DNA from: Sipunculus nudus | Lineage: Eukaryota > Annelida > Sipuncula > Golfingiida > Sipunculidae | NCBI GenBank assembly: GCA_026874595.1 | Contig: CM049307.1 | Location: forward strand, 92,790,330-92,854,329 | Reading direction: 5' to 3' | DNA length: 64,000 nucleotides | Shown here: positions 50,401 through 62,400 of the stretch, one piece after another | Layout of the letters: the number at the start of each line of letters is the position of its first letter | Numbering within the stretch: the stretch's first letter is position 1 | Program-made: the position numbers and the translations under genes | Notes under the pieces: model-generated | Told to the model about the DNA's origin: nothing | Seen by the model: the letters and a program-made list of their open reading frames with translations, nothing else | Database searches by the model: none

Positions 50401-53400
50401 TTATCATCATCATTATCACAAATAATTTACATTTAACATTTCAGAGACAGAATGAAGATAATGCAGGAGACATATGAACAAAGGGAAACCAGGTATGTAC
50501 TTATTTATCCCTGGATCTGTATCTATATCAGATGACACATATACAATCACACACACATAAGCATATCCTTGTATACACATTGACACAAATAATACACAAG
50601 ACCTGTACACAGATAATTAATAAAGGATACTCTGTACCCGTATTTTATGTCCAGGCATCAAATCTTACCCAGATATATGCTTTCAAAGATTGAAGTGTCA
50701 TATGAGCCTGCCAAGAGTGATTGCAGAGTATGCACACATAAATACACCCAGACACAAATTTCCATAAAATATCTAGTCTTAAATATCTGATTATGTTTAA
50801 AGCCTTGTATGTACATTTTTACTTTTTTTTTTGAAAATTATGTAATGTAATGATATGTAGGTATGAAGTAATCTAAATATAAATGAGTAAATAAATATAA
50901 TAAGGTATTATACAATACAAGATTTGATAATTAAGTTTCACTATTATGTTATTAAATTACAAAATTAGCATGATATGATATGGTTATAAATGCCTCATGA
51001 TATGCTACTGAATTAAATTTGATATATAAATTTAAGAATTTAACATAATATACCATCAGTGCTTGATTTGTCGTAGGTTACGTGAGGAGAATGATCTCCT
51101 GCTCACACAGAGCAACTCAAAAATGAAGCTGCTGGAACAGGAGAAACAGGACATCTTGTCAGCACAGCACAGCAAGCTTGAGGCATGGGAGCGAGAAAAA
51201 CTACAGGAGATGGACAGGCTGAAAGAGCTACACAGGTGAGACTGCTACTCACACACATACATACACACATACACACATACAGTATGCTGGAGGCATGGAA
51301 GCGAGAAGAAGTACAGGAGATGGACAGGCTGAATGAACTGCACAGGTGAGACTGCTACTCATATACAGACATACACACAAACACACACAGTCAGCTGGAG
51401 GCATGGAAAAGAGAAAAAGTACAGGAGATGGACAGGCTGAAAGAGCTACACAGGTGAGACTGCTGCTCACACACACACACACACACACACAGAAGGGAAA
51501 CATAGGAGAGAGAAAAGAAAAAATAACAAGAAGTTTATAGACTCAAAGAGTGACACAGGTGAGACCTACCACTGACACCAAACATAGGAGGGAATGAAAG
51601 ATAAGCAAAAAATTGACAGACTCAGGTAAACAGATAAGGAATACATCCCCCCCCACCATACACATACACATAAGTCTGGAAATTTTAGAGAGAGTTAAAC
51701 TCAAGAACTAAACAGGTTAAAGAAATTACACAGATCAGATTAGATCAACACAATCACACACCAACATACATATATACAGCTATCTGACAGCAAGGAAGAG
51801 AAAAAAGTGCCATTTATCTGTCTCTGTGGTGGCTAGTGCTGTACAGGTCAAAACTGTGTACAAAGCAATTCTGAGTCAAACCTGCTTGTAAAAATGGTTT
51901 CTTGAAAAAAATACAGCTGTGTTAATGATATGCTGTCATGGTTTATGTTTCAGACACACAGTAAATGACATCAGGAAGGAACATGAGGAGACATTGGTGC
52001 GGCTTCGGAAGCTGAAAGACCAGGAGATGGAAACTATGGCCAATGCCAAGGCTAATACAAGGTATGGCCCACAGCCAGTATTGACTATAATATAGTCATC
52101 ACTGTTTTAGGGAATATTGCATATTTCCATTCAGCTTATTGGGTGTCCATGTCTGCTTAATAGTAATGTAGCATAATATATTATAATAATATATTATGTT
52201 TTTAGTCAAATATCAAATATTTCTAATTTCCTAACATTCCTGTACACAAGATTATTAATTTTCCATATCCTAAAGAACTTGTATTTTATGTAAAAACTCC
52301 ACAAATCCAGAAAAAGTTATGTTTTTTTAATTTAAAATTTCAGTACGCAAAAAAATTATGATTTTTAGAAAATGTTGCAAAAAGTTAAAAACTCTATGGA
52401 CTTTCTAAGTCTTTGTCTTCTCTTATCCAGTAAAATATGATTGTATAAATGCAGCTACCTCAGTCCCAACCAAATGGCACCTATAACCACTCTACCCTGG
52501 CTACACCTGGATGTTTCACTATGTGGTTCATGAAGTTTTAATACAAACTTCCAACCTCCTGTCAAACCCTTTTGAAATTTTGGTCTTTGTGAAGGAAATA
52601 GAATCTGAATGTCTGTTCACAAAATGGAGGACTAGATGAAAAACTTGGTTGTGTTACCACAAGACAAGAGGCCATAAAGTAAATATTAAATACATTTCAG
52701 TGTATTATTCTACCAAAAATAACACATTTTTCTCAGTTTGTTTGGTTTGATTTCAACACTAAATGGACTTGAACAAAATTTTATGAAAAAACTGATTGAA
52801 TAGGGGTGTAGAAACAGAGTATAAACCAAATTATCTTTCATATTCCAGCACCATGCGGTCACTGATGGAAGTCGTCACTCAGAATACACGTGACCTTGGT
52901 GAGATCCAACTGAAGGTCGACCAGAAACACGTTGACGTGATGGATGAACATGAGATGACCATTAAAGCCAGGGATGAACAGCTCAGAGGTAATCTGATAT
53001 TGATGATTAAACCCCAGTGCATTTTTATATTGTTGCACTGAATTACGACTATATATGTACAGACTTTGACAGTAATTCTGCAGTCTTATCAAGACCATAC
53101 AAGATTACATGAGATTGTATTATGATCCATTGAATCAATGCATGGTTGACCTACTTATGAGTCATACGGAAAATAACAGCTTGAGATATTTTAAAAAATA
53201 ATTTTCAAGAAAATTTCTATTTTCAGTACTTCTGTTGCGTGCATGCAAAACATTGGTTTCCACAGGAAACCCTTAGCGCAAAAATTTATTAGTTGCGAAA
53301 CAAACACAGAATAACAGGCCAGCCATGGCTTGTGCCGGAGACTTGCTCTCTGCCAATTAGTTAGACATAGACACTCACTTAAATCGACAATAAGAAACTC

Positions 53401-56400
53401 TCTGCACAAGAAGGATGTGCAGAGCATTTTGATATTTCCGCCCTAAATTATGACTATATATGTACAATGTTACACTCATGATTACGCTGAGTGTTGACTG
53501 AGTCTATTGATTTTGTTATTCTCTACCAAAAAAAAAATAAAATAAAATAAAATAAAAAACAAATGGTTAAAGTGATAAACAGCTTATGGGCAAAAAATTG
53601 ACCTCCACCTCGATTCATTATCAAATATAATAACTCAAAATATACATAAATATATATAACAAAATATACAAAAAAAATATTTATATCTAAATATCCCAGA
53701 CATATTTTTTTTTTCGTTAACAGTTGTATCAGTTACACAGATTCCTATCAGCTCCATAAACATGTAAAGCTTTGCTAACTCAGCCGAGTATTAATTAACT
53801 TATTCTCTGTTGTTCCAGCATTGAAGGACAGGTTGGAGAGGCAACAGCATGAATTGGAGAGGGAACGCACTCGTCTGACCTCTGTAATCAGCAAACTTGA
53901 GACACAGCTGAATGAGCAGAGCAGAAATGTAGATGAGGTAACATAATTGGCTTATCTTAAAATTATCTTGGTATTATGTCTTCAATATAATTGACCTCGC
54001 CTGAACTTTACGTGATCTTAACAGCATATTCATTTAATAAATAATCATGAGCATCACTAGTCTGTGCAGCCAATCAGGTTGCCAATATTACTGTAAACTG
54101 TCAGTAACTTGACTAAAATAATATTTGTGTAATTTGTTAGACCTCTCCCAAACAGAACATGGGTTGTCTGTACCAGTACCCATTGTCAGCATGTTTTTCA
54201 GGATATTTTATTTATTTAAAGGAGACAGTATAAAAAGTTCTAGGCAAAAGGTTGCAGGAGCCATTCCTCCGACTACTGAGTGAATAATAATGTCATACCT
54301 GCATGGCACATAACAAATAATCCAAAATATTGCAAGACTGTTCACAATGACTGAGATATATTCATCACTGCAGCGATTCCAGTTGATGATGTCAGTCAGG
54401 GCGAAGTCAATGTCATCAACCTTTATGACATCATTATTGTCTTGTAAACAGCTGTCCCAAGGAAGACCTTCTTTGTAGGAGCATTTTGGGGGCTAATTAA
54501 ATTAATTAGGTCAAAAAGGTGGGGCATAAGGGCTCTGTTGGTGAGGTCAATTGTCCTGCAGTCTTAGGTTTGAAGTGATGGAAGGCTCATGTGTATCCAT
54601 CTGCTCTTTTATTCATCCTTGTTCCATCTGTATCTACATCTTGATCAGGAATAACAACAAAGTTCTGAGTGTTTTGTAATTGTTAAGGTTAATTGTAAGG
54701 TGTACTGGTTGAAGATATAGCAAGTAATGTGTCATCATTTGATGTTCTTTCTGTAATGGTAAATATATGATGTAATGGTATATTGATATCGTCCTTTAAC
54801 ATACAGTGTTTTAAAAATGTCTGTGCTGTATGTTTCTTGTGCATCATTACGAATATTATTATATTACTGAAAGTATACACTTCAAATGCCAATTTTATTA
54901 ATTATTTAGATTTCAAATGCATCGTACATAAATTAATTAGATCAGCAATTAATAATTAGTCTGCTGTTTATAACTTTTCTTTAATAAAACATACTTTCTG
55001 TTAAAAAAAAAAAAAAAATAGTTTGGTTGTGACTAAGTAAATATTGCAGGCCAAATGGAATGCTAAACAAGAAGAGAACAGACTGAAATCTCAGCAGGCA
55101 GCACTGGAAAGAGAACGGCAGCAACTGCTGGAACAGGTCAAGTATGAGAAACAGGATCTACAAAGGGCAAAGGTGAGAAATGTAATTTGGATACAAAGTT
55201 CAAAGGTGAGAGGGTTAATCTGTATAAAGAGTGCAAAGGTGAGAAGGTTTATCTGTATAAAGAGGGCAAAGGTGAGAAGGTATAAATGTTTACAGAGGGC
55301 AAAGGTGAGAAAGTTAATCTGTATACAAAGGGCAAAGGTGAGAAGGTTAATGTGTACAGAAGGCAAAGGTGAGAAGGCTAATCTGTATACAGAGGGCAAT
55401 GGATAGATGGTTGAAATAAAGATAAAAATTTTGAAGTTTAGTGTATCTATTATTATAAAAATATCAAATGAAAATGAATGTACAATTCATAAATACTTAT
55501 ACCAGCACTGAAGCAGTTTTAAAATGATATACTTAATGGGTCTAATATTGATTTAAATGATTTAAGGTTGATTTTGAATGAAGGAGTTTTTACCTGCAGC
55601 TGGGATGCTACCTGAATCTCCTGCATGATGATGTCAAACTGGTGTCTATCTTCCACAATTTTACGATTATCCAGAATTGTCAAATGTTTTAGTATAACCG
55701 TTAAAGAACTTATTTTATTATAACAAACCATTTTAGGCTAAGTTTAAGTGCTGTAATAATATTATAATTTATTTAGGATGAGCTTCTTGAAGAACAGAAG
55801 AGAATCCTGGGACAGCTATACAATGAGAGGGCAGCAGTGGCTGAGGAAAGGGCTCAGTTCAACATCAGTCTCAAACTGCAGGCCCAGAACCAGCACAGGC
55901 AGGCGGTGGACTTTAAAAAGGTAAGTCAGTGTGGCTGTGAAGTCCATGTTAACAGCTCAGTACTATGAACCAAGTAAAGACAAAAAGTGAGCAGAGGTAA
56001 AAATGTTGTGTCACTGTGGCAGTATTAAAGATGGTTGGATACCTTCTGTCACAGACATGAGAAAATGATATCCTAGTGTTGCTAGTTTGAATAAAATACT
56101 ATAGATCATTGGATCAGACCAAGCACTTTATAGACTTTAAACTGTTCAGCCTAATAGTTTTAGATCTACAGATAGTAGTGATCCCAGATCCTCACTTGGA
56201 TCTTGCCGAAATTCAAGAAACATATAAGAATAGTTATAGTGGAATCCATTTTTGCTCAATATGGGTGTCACTAAAGAGGAAACACACATATGAAATGCTT
56301 GGTCTGTTTCATTCAAAGTGACATGATAATTGCAAGAGGTAAGGAGTTTAAGGAAGGGAAAAGTAAGTACGTATATGATCATTCATGGAGATTCTTAGTG

Positions 56401-59400
56401 CCATTTTTGATAGAGCTTGTGCTGCCACTCCAACATCTTGTTAGCCTTTCTTATGCCATAAGGACAAAATTGCCAGTCAACTGTAAGCAGCAAGCAGAGG
56501 AATCAGTATGTGTATATGAATAGCTCAACATTATTTGGTTTGCAGAATGAAGCAGAGATTGAAGGCGGCCTTAAAGTCATCAACGAGGAGCGATCAAAGA
56601 TAGCGGTCGAGCAGCAGGAGTTGAGTCACCAATATGAGCAGCTGGCTGCGGCCAAGGCTCGGCTGGACCGGGAGAAACAACAGGTACAGCAAGAGAAGAC
56701 CAGGCTGGAACAGCTAGCAACACAGCTCAAACAACGCTCAGCTGAAGTTGAAGAAATCAGTGTGGTGAGTGCTAACCCAGACAACTGTCACAGATCTAGA
56801 TGTTTTACCACTGGGTTGGTAGTTTAAGGTATGCACCCTAGCGTTTTACAGTTACTATAATGGTGTCCATCAAGTTTTTCTGGATGAGTAACCTGCCATT
56901 GAATGGATCAGGTTTTATAACAATCACAGTAGAGCCTCAGATATCTGAATGGTTTGGGGACATCACATTCGTTCAGATAATTGAGTATACTCAATAAAGT
57001 ATACTGCTAGGCCAAAAAAAATTAAAGGTTTGGTTCTCAGGCAATGGCCCACATCAATTTTAACCCCCTGCTTAAAAAAATTTTATTTTTTGTTTTCATC
57101 TTTCAAGAAGATAGAATAATACAATTTTGATGGGATTTCCTTTGTTATGCAGTGCTTTTACCTGTTTAGCAAATAAAGTCTGTTATTTTTTTATGGATTT
57201 CCCTGTTCATATGACATTTTGATCAAACCATACAAAATACGGTAAAAATAAATTATCGCCTGCCCACACTGATTTCTGAAAAAAAAAATGCCTGAGAACC
57301 ATATTTTTTTTTACCGCCCTAGAGGTACATTTTGCATATCATTATCAGTGTTTCATTAATTTGCTATTCCTAGCATACAGTAATATTATCTATTTGATCA
57401 TTTTTAATCAACGATAATCCTATTTTCCTTTCAAAAGCAATGAAGCATTTAAAAGAGGTAAAATTCATTACCTTACATTAAATTTCAGAAAAAAATATTC
57501 TTGTAAAAAGAGATATGGATATTGGAGGTGCTACTGTATTCAGTAGAAAAAGAGTGCCATACCTTACAAAAATGTTTGTAAAACAGTTAGTTAATAATTA
57601 GGGCCCCGCTTGAAAAATGGGTGCCCTATAGTGATCGACCTGTCCGTCGGTCTGTCTGTCTTGCAGTCTGTCCGTCCGTCTGTCTGTCCGTCCATCCACA
57701 AATTCTTTTCTGGATGATAACTTCAGTTAGGATTGACAGATTGAGTTCAAACCCGAAATATGTATTAACCATCGATTATGGAAGATCCCTATCGATTTTG
57801 GGGTCCGGAAGTCAAAGGTCAAAAAAGTTATTCACAGTTTGGTGTTAAATTTTAGGTCCCTCTTTCAACAGGGCAGAAATCATAATTGTAACCATAATTG
57901 TTTGTTCCACCTTAACTGTAGGACAGGTCCTCATGTCAACAGCAACGAGGCATGATATATGATCATAGTCAGCCATTTTTCTGTAAGTAATGCGGTTTGT
58001 TCAAGTAGATTCCCCAGAAAAGGATACACTGGCCCAACACACCAAAGTGGCTCTCATTTAGACCATGTTTGGACAAATCTATCACCACTTTCAACATCTC
58101 AAGGAATTTGGACCTATTATAGTGACCATCAACAAATTTACATTGATATTCATATGTAGCCATTCTACACATCACAGCGCATCTGTAGACCCAAGCCAAA
58201 GAACAGCTGAATCTCAGTTCAAGAGAATGACCATTTAATCACTACTAACCAGCAGCTGACTCTCTCTAATACTACAAGGTTCATGCACAGACTCAAGCCT
58301 CACATATAATAAGGCCAATTCAACATACAAATACTGGAAAAATATTTGACACAGCCCAGCCAAGACTTCAACCAAGAATACCGTATTTCATCCAATTGTT
58401 CGATCCCTCTTTTTATATGACCTCCAAAAATATTCAAGGTTATTAATTTCTAAATTTCCTCTAATTTTCGACTGCTTGAAAAGTTTTTCATCTCACTGAA
58501 TCATGTCCAAACTGGCAGACATGGTGTCGAAAGAGACCAGTAATATCCAGTAAGGTAAGTGACTAATGAATAAAATAAAGGAATATATGTAACATACTGT
58601 ATTTGGTGTTTGTTTCATTCATCAGGACAAATGTAAAGGCGTCTTCTACATTATAAAAATGTGATTTTCTTTAATACTTTTAACAAACTGCGCAAAAGTG
58701 ATCGCATTATAGCGACGTTTAAAATGGCTCATGACTGTCAGCTCTGACCCCTGGCCTTGTTGCTGTAAATACGCCAAACATTGACGTTTGATGACGAAAA
58801 GATATCTCTAACACTCGCTCGATAGTAGTTGATAACTGACGTAAGATAATCATGTTGATTATAAAAAATGCTGTATTCACGGCATTCATATCTCTTGGCT
58901 GGCACCCTTGGTCGTTTGGGGCGTAAATAGCTCGCCCATGAACACAAACTCACAGGCCACGCGCAAAGCAGCATGGGACATGGGAAATGGGAACAGACTT
59001 AAACAACCACCAGTAGCGCTTAATTAAATATTAATCAAGAGGAACCCTCTGAAAAAAGTACCGTACTTATAAGCATAAATTATGTGATTTATTGGATTCA
59101 GCCTTGACACTACACGTTTTGCGTCCCTTCAGTCCCGTATGAATGATCCAACTTATTTGAGATTTAATAAATGCATCGTTATAAATGAAACAAAAAAAAA
59201 CATGGGCGAATTTTCTTACCACTACGGTTCAAAAGTGAAAAGAATTATCATCAAATTTTATAATCCTTATTTTTATTTACTATTGTTATATATAAATGAG
59301 AGAGAGATAGAGAGAGACTGATTGTGTTTCTCTATGGACCGCTAGAGACACGGTTCTATACTTCGCGTATTATCGAGTCAGTATTGAGCATTTTTATTCA

Positions 59401-62400
59401 TGATTTCAGTAATTCTGAATACCGGTACAGTTACATTGTGTGGAAATATGCGAGTTAAAAAAAAAAACAAATCTGCATGCAGTCAGCTGAAAATGAAAAT
59501 CTTACCTCAGTATGTTGATCACGATATCAATTAAATGAGTCAGTGTTTAGAGAACGTCTTGCCCTATTAGGTGCTTCCGATGCCCAACCGTTAATTACGT
59601 TCAATGAAAATCGACTCACTAATTACCGACTGGTCACAGTTTACCCTCCGACACGGTCTGACCAAGATTACACGGTAGTGGTCAAAGGGCAAACTATCGC
59701 CTTTCATGTTAATCGATGTTTTGGCAACGGGAACACTTGGCCGGGAAATCATGTCCCGTGTCCGTGTTTGGACAACAGGCGTTATTATAACCAAACTCGC
59801 TATTAATGCTTCCTCAGCCCTTTGTACCGACATATTCCCTCACTATTCCTTTTTGTTTTTCATATAACAACCTCATTTACATAACACAGTGTCTTGACAA
59901 ACACAATAGGTATGCTGTGAAACGTAGTTTGCATTCATCACTTTGTATTTATAACTGACAAATACGTTGAGCATGCTGAGAATATTTGTTTTCTTACAAA
60001 CACGGTGAGCAGGATGTTTGTATTTTGTATTTCTTTAAAATACGATTAAAATCTTGTGAAATTTACTGGTCTTATTTATGATATTTTTGAGAAGATCTGA
60101 CAAGATAATAAACCAAATTTTTCTTAAAAGCTATAATATTGCCCACCGTACGACGGCAAATCACGCACTTCATATGTCCACCACAGTAATGTATGAACGC
60201 CCGTAACTCGCCATTTGAATGGAATTAATACAGTTGATTTTAAGAAACAGCTCCCTTATATTATGGATAACATTTATTTTGTAACCTATTATATTGTCAC
60301 ATGACGGGATTAAATAGAACACATAAAGATATAGCTGTAATGGACAATACGAGAGACACGACCATGAACTGAGGCGATGGCTGACGAACCCATACATAAA
60401 AGCGATTCTATTTATTCGACCATGACGTGATTTGCAAGGTACTAATTTCTAATTATCCTCCATTTAATCGACCTCTGTAAAATTTATTTATTTTTTTATG
60501 GTCGAACAATTAGATGAAATACGGTAATTGGCACAGGTAATACATAAATACAGAAACTAAAAATGCATGCAGTTCTTTTATATCATTATTTTGATAGCTT
60601 TGAACATTTTCATTTTACCATATCTTTTCTTCCAGTTTATACATGTCAGCTGTTCTTTACAGGTTCTTTAATTTTCAAATATCACTCTATCAGCCCATGC
60701 TACCAAAGTACACCAAATTCACAGTACATCAGTTTATAATGACTGCATCTTTTGCGGGGCCCTTACTGACCTGTCAGTTTTCTGGTTTAATCCAAACACC
60801 TTGGGACATGTTAGTACCATAAATATGATAAATCACATAGTGAGCTGAGAGACAACATTCAGAACTGTTGTAGTAGTAAAGCATAAGTTAATAAAGTTTG
60901 AATCACATTTCATTTTTCCATATAATCTTGTCATAATGCTTATTTTGTTCTATCCTTGTTACATATTGAACAGAAATCTGAGTATGTCTTAATTATCTCC
61001 AAATGTTTGATAACTATAAGTGGAACACACTGTAACAGAGAATCAGCTCTATTTCTATCTTGACCGCCTTTCATCACCACTGTGTAAGTGAAATAAAAAT
61101 CTGATTTCTGTCAGTTTTGCAGGTACTGACTATTGATCTACTACACTTCATTATTGTGTACTGAACTTTATTGTCCTCAGAGCAGTCTGTCCTCTAGGTG
61201 ACAAGTATTCAAGTGTTTTGTGTCTTCTGGTCTCTGGAGTTTATTTTTGCCTTGCAGCAAGCCACTAAACTGAAAGAAGAGGCTCAGCAGGAACTTTCAG
61301 TGGCCAAGAAGTGTGAAGCTGAGCAGGCCCACAGACTCAGCACCATACAGTCACAGCTCACAGCACTGAGGGAGAAGGAAAAACAGATAGCTCAGGTAGT
61401 TTTACGAAATAGTACCTTAAAGAGTGCATGGTTTGTGGTGATTCTCTCAAGTTATCCTGACCATATTTTGTACATTTATCATTCTTATGCTTCTGAAGAG
61501 ACTACCGTTTCATAAAGAGGTATCAGTGTTATTTGACTGGTACTTTTAGAGGAGCAGTTTGAGGCTTTGTCTGCCTGAGCAGTAGCCAAGAAGTAGTACT
61601 TAGAATGGGACCAGTCAAATGAAGTCTGATTAGTAAGTCCTGTAAAAATGGTTGCTAGTGACACAAAGTACGGATCATGTGATTAATTCCTTTTACTGCT
61701 TACTATCTTACTATGGATCTGGTATAATAGTTTTTGCTGTCAGAAAATCAATGTTCTTCATGTAATCTTCAAACATAGCCATAAAGGTCACAATTAGGGT
61801 GAGTAGCTTTAAGCATCAATAATCGTTAAGCTTTTGAAAGTTATTTTGCTTAATGCTTTCTGCTAGATTTGACTTCAATTATTACTCTCCTCTTTCAGGA
61901 GAGGTTATCATTGTCCAAGGAGCGCAAGACTTTTCAGGAAGAGAAGGGTGCTCATGTGTGCGTGAACTGTCGAACTCCAGTCAGAGATACAGACCCTAAC
62001 ATAATGCCATCACAGATGACACAAAGTAGTCCAGGTCAGTGTATAAGTGATTTTGTCAGTCTAAGAATAAACTTAATAAGTTAGCATAATATTTGCACTG
62101 GTTTTAAATTTTTGATATTCTCAAATCAACTAATAAAACAAAAATCAAACTCCCGAAAAATGCATCCAGCTCTGTTCTTAAGAACATGTTCATTGTTTGT
62201 CAGTGTTTCAAAGAACCTTTCACATTTAATATCCTTCTTTTTTAATCTTTAGTTATCATCATAATAAGACCAGATTTACATGTTTTGAACATTTTTGTTT
62301 CACTACGCTATAGTGGTTTCCCAATTTATTGATTATATTGATTATATTGATTGGTGGTTTTCTTACATAACCAAATAAATTGGTTGCATATTCAAGCACT

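Larger units (their letters stand above)
51236..51790 (+). repeat. 108-110 bp tandem array containing copies of the exon 19 end, donor and a CA-rich spacer
   Basis: Two well-kept copies end at 51345 and 51453 with CACAG|GTGAGAC; a third ending near 51560 and later fragments up to about 51790 are decayed and contain stops. Each unit is exon-like sequence, a donor, and a CA/TA-rich spacer ending in ACAG. Confidence 0.88.
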
